NCBI GenBank assembly: GCA_032622095.1
Contig: CP136064.1
Span: 176,904,247-176,968,246 of the forward strand
Reading direction: 5' to 3'
DNA: 64,000 bases
Origin: Siphonodentalium dalli
Lineage: Eukaryota; Mollusca; Scaphopoda; Gadilida; Siphonodentaliidae
This document shows, in pieces, positions 21,560-33,399 of this stretch. The notes under the pieces are model-generated. The model saw only the letters and a program-made list of their open reading frames with translations, was not told where the DNA came from and made no database searches. Each line of letters begins with the position of its first letter. Position 1 is the first letter of the stretch. Both the position numbers and the translations under genes were made by a program.

Positions 21560-22910
21560 GATTGGTGCCACAGTTCGGATCCGTCCATCTCGCCCACGGT
21601 GTATCTCCGTGATTGCCCACATCTTCCAGTTAATTCGTTTCTCGTTATCTTTTTTTATTGCCGCCGACCCATTAATTGCTTACGGCCTCATGATAGCTCC
21701 ACTATTCTTGTTAAGTTCTCGTGAATCCAGCGAATTTTGAAATTTTGCAGCAATAGAACGAGTTTCTTAGCACAGATGCGCAAAACACTCTCCTTGATTT
21801 CACTGTCTGGGTTATCAAGTTCGTCGTCGAATACTAGTAGGTGGGGTAATGTTCTAAATTGGCCGGTGAGAAAATGTGAAGGTGTAAGTATATATTTATA
21901 TTGTCATTTATGTCATCTGAAGTGGTGTCCCCGAGTTGTAAGGTTCTGCAGTTCGATTCCCGGCTACGTAAATGGACACTGGCTAGGCCCATGGTGTCGA
22001 TACATGTAGCTTCTTCACTGAATTGTATTTCTGTATCGGTTGTAATATCTATGGATTCAAGTTCCCAGAAAGGTTGAAGTCGTTAATCGTCTGTTTGAGT
22101 GATAACATTTAGGAGAGTCAAATTCGAGAGTTTCTGTGTATGTCGGGTCGTGGGATACCAGAGTAGATAACCTTGATGCAACAGCAATGTACAAGACCAG
22201 CCTCCGTGAGGCTCCGTCTTTATATGAATCTGCTCCAATAATTTGTAGTAGAAATCGCTACCAATTATGACTGACTGTACAAATTGTCCAATTAGGACAG
22301 ACTATGTGTAGTCTGCTTGATGCGCTAATTGGAGACCGGAAAGTACAGGTAATTCACATGGATGTTTAATTTCAAGAATTGTCTTTGTTGTCATGGGAAC
22401 AACGAGAGCGTTTATCATTATACGTGAACTACCAGCTAAGATATTAATTGCAACTTCATCAAGTTCCCTGTATTTTGATGTTGCTGAGCTACAGATAGAT
22501 ATATTTAAATGTTCCGTTCTATTGGGCTGTGTGATCCAAATTCTGCAAAAAGTTTCGAAGTGATAAAGGATCTCTGCGATCTGCCACCAAAGAGAAAATT
22601 ACCTATTGCATTGGTATGTTGTTGCTTGTCGTACACACTGGGTACATAACTGCTGTTTTAAGAAATAATTGTGGTGAGAATGCTGAAGGTGTGGCCACTA
22701 GCATATTTTGATTAGTTGAGTTCATACCCGTTTCTAGAATGGGTAGTGGTCTGCTGGTTTAATGGATGCTGGTATGATATTTCCCCTTGCAAGAAAGACA
22801 CCGTTTTGCTATCGGCACACCGAAACTCAATGCTTGCCTAAGCAATTATAACAAAGCTCATTGTTCCTCATAAATGGCAGCCAGTGACGGAAATGTTTTA
22901 TGCTATGGAA
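21560..22910 (-). pseudogene. BEL/Pao LTR retrotransposon remnant (Gag zinc knuckles, protease region, Pol C-terminus)
   Basis: Reading the minus strand from 22910: two CCHC-like knuckles, NELCYNCLGKH (22830-22860) and RCLSCKGKYHTSIH (about 22768-22805); then, in shifted frames, GGRSQRSFITSKLF near 22560-22600, resembling the DUF1758 retropepsin region; then VLSGLQLAHQ and IGSDFYYKLLEQ (22235-22345). After a gap come ILTPSHFLTG (about 21870-21898), LLQNFKIRWIHENLT and a DUF5641-like tail, INWKMWAITEIHRGRDGRIR (21569-21637). This is BEL/Pao order, but the RT, RNase H and integrase core are missing between 21900 and 22080. Stops and frameshifts make it dead. No LTR was identified. Confidence 0.6.
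21900..22075 (+). repeat. possible tRNA-derived SINE fragment inside the BEL/Pao remnant
   Basis: The segment contains a good pol III box B (GTTCGATTCCC near 21951) followed by AT-richer sequence, between the two retained BEL/Pao parts. Box A is not clear. Confidence 0.3.
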
Positions 22911-23880
22911 AGGCAAATTGGAACCATACATAGATGAACAGACTAAAATACTGATATGAGTAGTTCCCAACAAAATAGCCCAAACGTCCCCTATGCCAAG
23001 CATTAAACACATTATTGGAAAATATAGGAATACATACTCGGACAAAATTTTGCATGTTGCGACCATTTTTAGTCGAACAGTGTGGGAATAAAAGCTCGGA
23101 CAAAGTTGAGTCTACGGACAGACAGGCGGATAAGCTGAACCCAATACACACACTCCATAACTCGTTATGGTGGTATAATAAATCGTTATGCCGAATTATA
23201 CTACTACGCACCGAGTGGAGAAATATTAATACGTACGTTTCATGTCCGAAATTATAATTTATGCCCAACAATTGGAGGTATTCTACAATTGTATCTGTTT
23301 TAGTGATATGCGTACCTTTAAAGATTTGTAACAGCATAATTGTATATTAATTATATCTCACGTAGTTTCACTCCCATCTGGTTACCAAATGTGTTGCTTT
23401 CGTCGCGTTCATGTCTTGGAGTTGCGGCCATTTTGACAGCCATTTCGTTGATGTGATTGTATTAATCTATATGCCGCAATGTAGCATATAATGACTGATT
23501 TCAAGAATTAATGCAATATAGACAACCATGTTGGACTCCATATTCGGGTTGAAGTTAACATTTTTAAAGCTAAATTTAAGACTATCGGTTATAGTGTACA
23601 TCTTTATTTCGCACAAGCCAAACAATAATTACCTACATAGTCAGCACATGGAGGTTTCCACACATATTCAATAGTGCATGGGAAGAGCTTACGGCTGCAT
23701 TCATCATTTAATGACTTTTACAGTGCCAGCCTATATGCTATAATACAATGAGAACATACATTATTTTCACTTTTAATTAGGAAAATATGACTAGTGTCAC
23801 ACGAAATGAAAAATAATGTTATAATCATGGACGAATTTCCAACGTCAATGCACAAATCAATTGTTTGAAAATATGGAATT
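22911..23880. other. no confirmed gene
   Basis: May include more of the BEL/Pao Gag region upstream of the zinc knuckles, but no motif is clear. Otherwise AT-rich. Confidence 0.3.
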
Positions 23881-23883
23881 TAA

Positions 23884-24406
23884 AGGTACGGGCCGCGTTC
23901 GTTGCATAAATATTCATATTTGTTCAAATCGCCATCAACAGAAGGAATATTAAAATATATATAGTTTTGTTCATATGCCTAACATAATCAGCGCGTAAAT
24001 AGTATATTGTCGTCAAGAAGTACGATGCTGTACGTAAACAAGAGCCTGACCGTGTTACAGAAGTCGTACTTCTGTTTACATAACACAGTGCAATTCTATT
24101 AGTTAATCACACACAAATGATATAATATCTTTATTATTTCCATATCAGGAAAACAGTAACAAGTAACGCTCTTTAAGTTTACCATATCCCGATCTAAACG
24201 AAAGCCAGGAAACGTAACGTTTTTTGCTTTTGTTTACATAACAAAGGAAACAAATTTGACAATAACATACTGTTTATGCCATATTTCTGTTCGGTGTAAG
24301 AACAAGGTATGTCTATATTTTACTATTTATATTTTTCTGTTTATGGCGGTTTTTGGTGGAGGTGAATATTTTAATAGCATATCCACCGCCAACACCGCCC
24401 GTATCT
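23884..24406 (+). mobile_element. Kolobok-like MITE with TTAA duplication
   Basis: TTAA flanks both sides (23880-23883 and 24407-24410). The ends are AGGTACGGGC on the left and, read inward, AGATACGGGC on the right. A TTAA target with purine-rich AGR starts fits Kolobok better than piggyBac, whose ends start CCY. The interior has no frame. A second copy lies inverted at 44782-45325 inside the Crypton-like gene, and a third fragment at 17617-17731. Confidence 0.65.
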
Positions 24407-24410
24407 TTAA

Positions 24411-25544
24411 CTCTGTAAGTATGCGCGGATATCAACATTAGGGTGAACAGAACATTTTTAATGCGGCAAGAGTCCGGCTCATGCAGTGGCTGATTGGTAG
24501 AACATATTTGCTACTAATTATTGTATTGACAGTTGTGGAAATTCCATTACAACTATAGCTAGAGATACACATATTAAAGACGTTGGAAATAGTGAGTAGA
24601 AATACTTATTTTATTTACCAGCAGGCAAACAAGTAAAATATTGCAATATCTAATTTTTCGACTAAATTATTGATATTTTAAAAATGAAATCCATTAAACG
24701 TTGTATGCCGAGGTCGACTCCGGGTTACTACATGTAATTATGCTGTGCTAATTGCCGATTAGTTGGTGAATGAGTGAACGATCAATGAGTATGCATGCTG
24801 TGCTTTCGTTAATTAGAGACAAGCATCTGTTGTGGAATGGGGCGAAAAATAGTTAATCGCTGAACACTGTGACTGCGATTCAGCAAATTACCTCTTAAAA
24901 AACAATTTTCTGAATTAAAGATTTTCCACCCGATTTGGCATTAAATTAAGCCGTACCAGGTGAATATGCCATGAAGATTACTTGCAATCAACTTCTTTGG
25001 TAAGATGCAGTCACCACAGTGACATTCAGAATACGTTAGAAACCACCATAACAAGACGTTGCGCATCGGGTGCTGGCATATAGCTCCGAGAGACAAATTG
25101 AAACATGGTAAGGACAAAACTCATATTTAAGAAAAACAAAGAAAGAGCACTCTAGATTGAAAAAGGGAAACAACGTCATGTTGGCGATCTTTATAAGCAG
25201 TTATGATGGCTGAGCTTCAAATAAAAATTTCGTTCACATACGATCTATCTGAGATATCTGCACGGACGATAAAAAAATACCAACATTTCCAGATAAACAA
25301 AGACGGATAACTGTAGGATGGAAAACGCGAACAAAGGTATTTCCCCCTCAATTGAAAGTAATCACGATGTCGAACCTCAATACCAAATTTCATTCAGATC
25401 CGATAACCCATGGCTGAAATGTCTGTGCCGATTGACACCCCCCCCCCCAATATTTCCATATAAACAAACAAAGATAACTCTAAAATGGAAAACGCGGAAA
25501 ATGAAAATGGAACAACGACATTAGACTTGATGATAAACATCCAT
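24411..25544. other. no gene; dispersed-repeat sequence next to the LINE
   Basis: A phrase ending in AACCCATGGCTGA near 25400-25415 recurs at about 27215-27225, on the other side of the LINE. There is a C-run near 25438-25448. No coding. Confidence 0.35.
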
Positions 25545-27193
25545 ATTTAACCAGGTATTAAACTCTGGCCATTATCCAGACAGCTGGAATGTGTCACTCA
25601 TTAAGACGCTTTATAAAAAAGGAGATAGGCAGGACCCAAATAACTATCGACCAATTGCGCTCAGTAATGGTCTAGGGAAACTTTTCAACAAAGTTATAAT
25701 TAACCGAATAAACGACTATTTAGAAAGACATGGTCTCATCAGTGACAACCAGTTTGGTTTTTAGAAAGAATCGGAGTACGATTGACAGCGCTTATGTTTT
25801 AAAGACTTGTATAAATAAATATAAACAGAAGAAGAAGCCAATTTATGCTGCATTTATCGATTTTCAAAAAGCTTTCGATTCAGTAGATAGGTCGTTGATG
25901 TTTCAAAAGTTGCATATCAATGGTATTCAGGGTAAAATCAATCAAATAATACAGTCCATGTATCAATCCAGTTATATTCAAGTAAAGACTGGTACAGGAA
26001 TTGGACCACCGCATCTGTCCACGATTGGGGTTAAACAAGGATACTCATTGTCGCCTACGCTGTTCAAAATATTCATTGATGACATCAAATGTTCCTTAAT
26101 AATCGTCCGCTCAGTCATCTTTTATTTGCCGACGATTTAGTGTTGTTGTCAGAAACTGAACAAGGTCTACAGAATTGTCTTGAAAAATTAGAGAAATATA
26201 CCCAATACAATGGTCTCGTGGTTAATGCAAGTAAATCAAAATGAGTGGTTTTTAGGTCAAAGAGAACTAAACGTGAACCAGGTTTCAATATAAATGCGAA
26301 ATCGCTTGAATTAGTTTCAGAGTATCCATATATCGGGATAAAATTCACATCGACTGGTAGAATGGCAAAATCACAGGAACATACGAGCGGGAAAGCCACG
26401 AAAGCAATGTTCTTTTTAAACCAGTCTGTTCCTTCAAAGATGAACCTTTCTATTCCAACTAAATGCAAATTGTTCGACAAATTAATAAAACCGATAATGT
26501 TATAAGGATGTGAGATATGGGCAGGAGAAACAAACATGCTTCACTCAGATACAATACCAAGCGAACAAGTCCATCTGAGGTTTTGCAAAATAACAGTAGG
26601 TGTTAACCGAAATGCAACTAATCATGCCGTCCGCGCAGAATTGGGCAGATTCCCAGTTATACATGATGCGATTACTCAACAATTTAGAGATATGAAAAAA
26701 GTTTCGAACCTTTCAAGTGGGTGTTTGGTACATGATGCATATATCGAATCACTTAGAGACCCTTCTATTTCATTGTGCAATGAATTATATGGAAAATAGG
26801 GCGTCGATATTTCAGACCGCCGGAGCTTCCAAGGGATACAAATACGAACGTATAGATTATTCAAGTCAAAGTATGAAATTGAACCATACATTGTCAACTC
26901 GCGATCTGACAAAGCGAGAATTATATTAGAAATGACAAATTATGATAAGTTCAGATTTATTATGCAGAATTAACAAATTTCTTTCTTCACCATTCGAGAC
27001 AATATACATATATCGAATAAAAGCAAGTATACCTGAGATTTTATGACAGTAATTCACGAGCGTTTATGCATATCGTATGTGATTACTCATGTTAAATTAT
27101 TCCTTATGTTGATATATGTTGTATTTATTATATGTGCAACTGCCCATTGGGTGTATTTTGCATTAAAATCTTATCTTATCTTATCTTATCTGA
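25545..27193 (+). pseudogene. LINE (jockey/CR1-like group), 5'-truncated, with broken reverse transcriptase
   Basis: Across three frames the plus strand encodes DSWNVSLIKTLYKKGDRQDP, NNYRPIALSNGLGKLF, an FR(K)N motif, AAFIDFQKAFDSVDR (RT motif A), GVKQGYSLSPTLF (motif B) and LLFADDLVLLSE (motif C, FADD). A LINE-type C-terminal region follows (VGVNRNATNHAVRAELGRFP). Stops and shifts occur near 25762, 26090, 26244 and 26504. After the last frame come a 3' UTR (about 26940-27165) and an ATCTT repeat tail (27170-27190). The 3' UTR and tail match 51690-51885, so both copies are one family. Endonuclease and ORF1 are missing here. Confidence 0.8.
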
Positions 27194-27454
27194 TCAAATT
27201 TCATTTATCAGACAACCCATGGCTGAGATAAATACCCGTGTGGACGGACATGTGGACAAAGTCAATCCACTAGACCCTCCATTGTTCTTCAAAAAGTATA
27301 AAAAGCCTATTTTATGAACGTATTTTTAGGCGCCGGGCCAAAATTTTAAACATGATAACACTGCCTCTTTTGAAGGTAAACTTGGGACCGTCAAAAACTC
27401 TCGTGAATGGGCTCACATGTTCCATCAAAAGTAGGCCAGAAACTTTATCCACAA

Positions 27455-28250
27455 CCCTTTCATGACGGGTGCTGCGCTGGCGCAACATTAAAGACCATGT
27501 GCCAATGCATTCTCTTATATATGCGAGTAGACTATATGTCGTCTCGCATATATAAGAGAATGAATTGGTCTAACAATTTTTTTAAATATTTTTTTTATAA
27601 ATTTTTCTTACATTCCTTAATAATTTTTATAATTTTTCTTGCATTCTTTAACAATTTTATAATTTGTTATAATATTATATTACATTCTATAACAATTTTT
27701 ATCACATGATTAGCACTATTTTCCAATGTAATATTCGAGCGTAATAGACACGTGTAATATCGTCGCGTGCAATGACGTCACGCTGCTCTTTGTGACAAAG
27801 TTCGCTGGCTGTTAATTATTGTTCTTTTCGATAAAATTTTAGCGATTATATGATCACGTGATAAAAAGTATCTCAAACTCGTTCTATTTTATACGTAATT
27901 TATCAACCTCGTCCACTAAATTCTATTTGAGCCTCGGTAAACCTCGGCTCAAATCGAATTTAGTGAACTCGGTTGATAAATTCCGTATAAAATAGTAACT
28001 CGTTTGAGATCCTCTATTTATTATTTTTTATTATTTTTTCTTACATTCTTTGTCATTTTTGTTTCATTTTTTCTTACATTCTTTAACAATTTTTAATTCT
28101 TTTTGTCATATTTTCTTACAATTTTTAACAATTTTAAAGAATTATATAAAATGTGTTAGACCAATGCATTCTTATATGGTCGCATATATAAGAGAATGCA
28201 TTGGCACAGGGTTTTCGCAAAAATTCAGGAAGCTCCCATGATGAAAGGGG
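27455..28250. mobile_element. piggyBac-type hairpin MITE expanded by an inner AT-rich insert
   Basis: The ends are CCCTTTCATGACGGG on the left and CATGATGAAAGGGG on the right, with TTAA after the right end (28251-28254) and a worn ACAA before the left. Hairpin units with GCATATATAAGAGAATGCAT lie near both ends (about 27508-27583 and 28153-28208). Between them is AT-rich filler with a 143-bp palindrome (27869-28011). Relatives are at 39356-39541, 40233-40372 and 61128-61262. Confidence 0.6.
27869..28011. repeat. 143-bp near-perfect palindrome
   Basis: The left arm starts TATCTCAAACTCGTTCTATT; the right arm ends AATAGTAACTCGTTTGAGAT. The centre is GCCTCGGTAAACCTCGGC. Arms are about 65 bp with few mismatches. 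Confidence 0.8.
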
Positions 28251-28424
28251 TTAAATACAAGTATTGAAATATCCACAGTCCGATTTGGCGCCAAATAATT
28301 CAGAATTTCCTAATCAAATTTTGTGCTTACCAGGCAAAAGGAAAATGAAAACAAATACTTGCAATCAACACCATTTGTAACACACAGACATCGCGAATAC
28401 CCACAAAACCATCCGTAAGTAATA

Positions 28425-28570
28425 CGTCGAAACCGATCACAAAAGCTCATTATTTGCTACTGATTTTGGGCGACGGAAGCATGGCCGCTCTTTACAAGAG
28501 GCGATAATTGGATTTTTTGCTAGGCTGACAAAATTCAAAACATATTAAAACTTTCTCTTTTCATGTTGAT
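28425..28570 (+). repeat. dispersed repeat, second copy at 43775-43940
   Basis: Both copies share GATCACAAAAGCTCAT, a GGGCGAC-type phrase, a GATTGGATTTTTGCTAGGCT-like stretch and GTTAAAACTT-like sequence. No coding or defined ends. Confidence 0.55.
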
Positions 28571-30585
28571 ATCTGGCCTTCGAAACGTCCCATTAGTGGG
28601 GTCGTGTGTAGGATCTAATTATTTGCTGGTATATGAAACGTATACATGTGATGATTTTATATGATGTCAGTGACCGTGTCACATCGGAATGGAAATCTTG
28701 AATGTGCCAGGGAAAGCCTTTCCCAAGTAACAGAAATAATTGGCTGTTTTATATCAAATTGCAAAGCAGAGTTCAGTCCCTCGCAACGCTGGTCTGACTA
28801 CTGCTATTACGAATATATACGTAATTAAATCTATCATTTTGTTTCGAAGAGTTCTGGCCGTTACAATTAATTCTGGTTATACATATGGCTAATTCGAAAT
28901 TAATATAATAGACAGTATATAGGGTTTCTCAGAATATTTCACACAAAAAAAAATGTAACGGACAAAAGTCTTAAATAAAAAAATCACTGTCTCGCGTATC
29001 ACAATTGCGATGCCATAATATGCGTGTTGCCTTACTATGGTGCAATTTACTGACGATGTCCGTCACAATTCCTCGCCGCTTCACTCACCAAGTAATGATT
29101 CTGTCTGGAACTATATACTTAACGGGGGCTGTTGATCTCTAACACACACCAGTGTTCGCGCTGTCGGTGGCCAATGGCATTTTTTTTTTTTCGAAAACGG
29201 CAAAGCAAAATTTCATTTGGCAAAACTTTTGGCCAAAGTTTGTTTTACCCCATATGGAGAGGGAAATGTAATTCAAAAGCGCTATATAGCTCGACGAAAT
29301 TAGGCAACGAAACAGAATAGTATATTCACCGGTCTTGAACACGCGAGTTTCGTACATCGGAAACATCGTAATTGGAAGTTAAGCTTTAACATTTAATCAG
29401 CCTCTTCATTTAATATTGGCTTTAAAACACTTCGCCAACAAAATTTAATCTGTGCACTGGTTATGTCATTTTTATTGATTAGGCGGTCTGTAAGATATAA
29501 TGCGTTAATGCCACTTGATCAATCGATAAGATCGATAATTACATGTTTTCAGTGACACGTGTCTCTTTCAACTTCATGTGTTTTTTTTCGTCGGAAATAA
29601 TCTCAAAGTTTCACGCTCGTTATATTCTACTTATGGTGGTTTTTCCTGTGAAATCGCGGTTTAAATTATAAGAAATAACTCTTGTTTCGATGAAGGTTAT
29701 GAGTTATATCCGGACAGTTTGAAGACATGATTACAATAACGCGCTGCGTTATAGAACTTGTCTTCAAACATTTCGGTTATAACTGCATATACAATCATTT
29801 ATCATACGAACAATACAAACAACATGGTAATTAAAATTAAAATGAATTTATGACCTTAGTGAAGGTTCATGGCATGATCTAGATTGAACCGAGAAAAATA
29901 AGTTTTCAGAAGAATAAACCATCATGGTTTTTATGGAATATTAGTAAGATTAAATATTTATTTTTCAAAAACTTATTTTTAATCATGGGTCAAAATTCAA
30001 GTGATTGTTCAAAAACTAGTTTACATTCATCTTAAGATATAAATGTATCGTTATAGATTTGTGATGAGTCAGTAAAGCTCAAGTTTTTTTGGTGGTACGG
30101 TAATTGTAATGGTTTAATTATATACATTGAAATATTATTAACTAATCAAGATCAAATCTATAATTTTAATGTTCTTTCTCATCACCGTGGTTGATCGTCA
30201 TGTTTGTCACTTTGTGTTTTCTATGAAATTACAGTTATTAAAAACAGGATTTGGTAACATTCCCACATATGCCTTGCTAAATGGATATGCCAAATATCGT
30301 CGCAAAATTCTGCTGTTATTCTCGTGGGGACATGGGAGCTTCGCATTGAACAATAATTTGAACACCCGTCTACGAGCGGTACATAGATATGTGGAATCTC
30401 ATAAATCACATAAACCTTCGTAACTACACTGAGACGAGTTGAAGAAATATCCATAAGTTTTATTCATAGGGACTTTAATTACACCCATCAACGAGCAGTC
30501 TCTGTGGATCTCAGAAATCACACAACGTAATGCGTCGTAAAACTTAAGTAACATAACTTATCACTACACTCGGATGCATATCTAG

Positions 30586-30798
30586 CTCGTAGACAGTTGT
30601 TACAAATGATAGTTGTTACAAATGATATAAAGTCCCTGTGAGAAAGCCGCAGTATATTTGTTCATATCATCCGAGTAGATATGGCAAGAAACGTGAGCAA
30701 AATGTTAATGATGATATGAACAAATAATATACTGTGGCTTTCTCACAGGGACTTTATATCATTTGTAACAACTATCATTTGTAACAACTGTCTACGAG
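30586..30798. repeat. 213-bp palindrome
   Basis: Arms of about 85-88 bp: the left starts CTCGTAGACAGTTGTTACAA, the right ends TTGTAACAACTGTCTACGAG. A spacer of about 40 bases separates them. Confidence 0.85.
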
Positions 30799-31033
30799 CG
30801 GTGTCTAAGAAATAATTTACGTAACGCTTTGTAACATATCTCTGCATTGAGATGAGTTTAAAAAATATGCTGCGGGTTTCTAGGGCTTTACATTATTTGT
30901 ATTAAACACATACCGGTTACAACTTACACTTCGTAACACTTTGCAACATATCATTACACTGAAACGCGACGAAGAAACATGCTGCATGGGACGAATGGGA
31001 TAAAATCTGCTGCGGTTTTCTCACGGGGACCTG

Positions 31034-31114
31034 TAGATCATGCCATGAAACTCTACTCTGGTTGACGTCGTAGACACGGGCGTCAGCCAGAGTAGAGATT
31101 TATGGCATGATCTA
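31034..31114. repeat. 81-bp palindrome
   Basis: TAGATCATGCCAT and CTCTACTCTGG on the left are mirrored by CCAGAGTAGAG and ATGGCATGATCTA on the right, with a ~13-base loop. ATGGCATGATCTA also occurs at about 29868-29882. Confidence 0.8.
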
Positions 31115-32116
31115 GGGGACTGGGTCCAATGTTTGGGAATATTTGTAAACAATAATTAAAAATTTCATCACAGTATATATATAATTTATAAATTGTTGAC
31201 ATGACAGAAAATTATAATGTACGGTACCACGCATGGACTTGTGTCAAGTTGTGACAGTCTTGCCAATACCATTGGAGTTTGGAATTTGATCAATAACTTC
31301 CTTAATTTGCAAATTTTGGCCCAGCATTATGATCAAGACATTGCTAATTAGCCATATTAAGGTAGTTTTTGATTAATTTGATCAAGCTCCCGTGACTTTT
31401 CAACAATCAATGCATATGATCCACCCGACCCTATGCAGTGTGGAAATGTAAATAAATAAAACGAAAACAAAAAAGTTGTGTCAGTTTAGCCATGCATTTC
31501 GAAACGAAACGTCGCAAATACGACCAAATTTATACTATGCAAACAGCTTGGGAATGTTTATTTAATTGGGGCATTGTCTTTATTTGGATATTTATTTATT
31601 ACTCTTTTATTGGCTTTCACACCGTTCGTGGAAAAAAATGTGTACTGCGAAGCGAGTGCGAAGAAAGCGGTGTCCTTGGTTACTATGCAACGGACTACAA
31701 ATATCATTGCGCGCAAGTACATTTGGGTCGTTTTTGTTGCACTGATAAAATCTCGACCTAATGTATTTATGCGATATAATTACATTAGCTTTGATAAACT
31801 CAACGGCAATTTACTATAGAGTTTGAAGTGGGTGTAATTATAACTGCATATACAATCATTTATCATACGAACAATACAAACAACATGGTAATTAAAATTA
31901 AAATGAATTTATGACTGGAATCATTAATTCATTTTCATTATAATTACCATGTTGTTTGCATCGTTCACAGAGCACATGAGTGTATTTTGCACTAATCCAT
32001 GGCTCAAATTCATTAATTTGTTGCATATTTTCTATTGAGTATAAAAGGAGATGGTCCCAAAAATGGCTGGATTTCGTGTACAGTATCCCTTTAATTGAAA
32101 CAAGAGTTATTTCTTA

Positions 32117-33082
32117 AATCTTGGGAAAGCCCCGTCATCCTAAATAAAATCTGAATCGGATTTGTAGAAACGTAATCTGATAAGATTTTTGTCTGGTTTT
32201 TAAATAAACTGGTAACGATACAACATGTGTTGGTCTAAATGCACAAAACGTGTCAACTGAGCCACCACCGCACTACTTTCATTTGATTTCAGTGAGTCGT
32301 TATGGAGTATATAAATGTCGACTGAAATGTCTTATTGTTGTTTGAAAATATTTATTCCATGAATAAATATGTGGAAAAAAAACAGCATACGAATACAATA
32401 ATTACCATGTGACGGATTCGATATCAAGCATTGTGCTTATGTTAGATTGTTAGTCGATCCGAAAACATTATATATTTAGCATCGTATCCCACGATAATTT
32501 TATGCGTGTACTTTCTGTGAACGTGTTGCTTCTATGTGGTATACATGAAATTAGTAGATTAGTTTAGCTAAACATGCATTTTGACACACACAGACCAACT
32601 CTACCGAGGAGCGTTCAATGCCAAAACGCGACATGTCAACTTGACTACGAAACAGCAATCCAATCCACCGATAGACGTTCAATGCCAAAATACGACGTAT
32701 CAAGTAGACTTGCGACAAACAAAACAACCAATATAGTTCTGTCTACATTTCACAACACTGGTGTAATGCTGTCCCCTATACACCATCGATTCCTTAAGAA
32801 ATAGGTGATACAAAATTAAAATAATTCATCACCATTTGGAACGTTTGTGACCCAGAAGGTGCCCATAGAGTAATAGAAAAAAACTGAAATCATAGAAAAA
32901 TTTCGCCCGTTTCGCTCCCAGAATGCAACAGAATTCAAACTAAGATATATAGTTATTCCCCTTCCATTGAAAATAATAGACTTTGCAGTACCGTCAAGAT
33001 TAAGCAAGAAAACACGTCGGTACATCCAAACAAAAAAAAGCTACATGTTGACAGTTTATTACACAGGATAAGTTGATAAATA
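32117..33082. other. no recognisable gene
   Basis: AT-rich. A ~20-base phrase (GTTCAATGCCAAAAYRCGAC) occurs twice, near 32610 and 32675; nothing else stands out. Confidence 0.4.
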
Positions 33083-33249
33083 GATAGAACCGCATGAGTG
33101 TCTGGATTTTGTCGAAATTATCGCACGAGATTTGTTGGTGGAGCGATACCTCGAGTGCGGGACGCAGTCCCGCACGAGAGGTATCGCGTTCCGCCAACAA
33201 ATCGAGTGCGATAATTTCGACAAAATCCAGACACTCATATGGTTCTATT
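33083..33249. repeat. ~165-bp fold-back palindrome
   Basis: The left arm (from TAGATAGAACCGCATGAGTG) and right arm (to CACTCATATGGTTCTATTTT) pair over about 75-80 bp with few mismatches. The centre is GCGGGACGCAGTCCCGC. Open frames crossing it on both strands are products of the symmetry. Confidence 0.85.
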
Positions 33250-33292
33250 TTTATTACATATCTCCGTATCACATTAACATGTAAATAGGAAC

Positions 33293-33395
33293 GAGTCATT
33301 TTGGGGTCATTCGGCCAAAAAACATGGCTACCAGCGGCAATCTTGGATTTCAAAATTAAATCCATTAGCATGGGCTACAGGCTATATATACTGTT
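33293..33395 (-). repeat. reverse-strand piece of the ~160-bp tandem repeat family
   Basis: Contains GCCAAAAAACATGGCTACCA and ATCTTGGATTTCAAAATTAA, matching the complement of units at 14575-15225. Confidence 0.45.
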
Positions 33396-33399
33396 TGTC

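Larger units (their letters stand above)
29778..31914 (+). repeat. pair of ~75-bp direct repeats 2 kb apart
   Basis: TAACTGCATATACAATCATT and the following ~55 bases are essentially identical at 29780 and 31842. The second copy is followed directly by an inverted, slightly diverged version of its own end, making a hairpin at 31876-31962. Confidence 0.8.
29671..32114. mobile_element. 2.4-kb block bounded by 18-bp inverted repeats and TA
   Basis: AGAAATAACTCTTGTTTC (29671-29688) is matched exactly in inverted orientation at 32097-32114, with TA outside each end, as in Tc1/mariner elements. Inside are a ~75-bp direct repeat (29778-29853 and 31840-31914), an inverted part of it (31926-31962), and two palindromes (30586-30798, 31034-31114). 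No transposase is seen. It may be one element or several nested ones. Confidence 0.4.

Noticed and set aside
33000-33371. 123-codon minus-strand and 64-codon plus-strand frames
   Set aside because: Both cross the palindrome at 33083-33249, so they mirror each other; no independent coding evidence.
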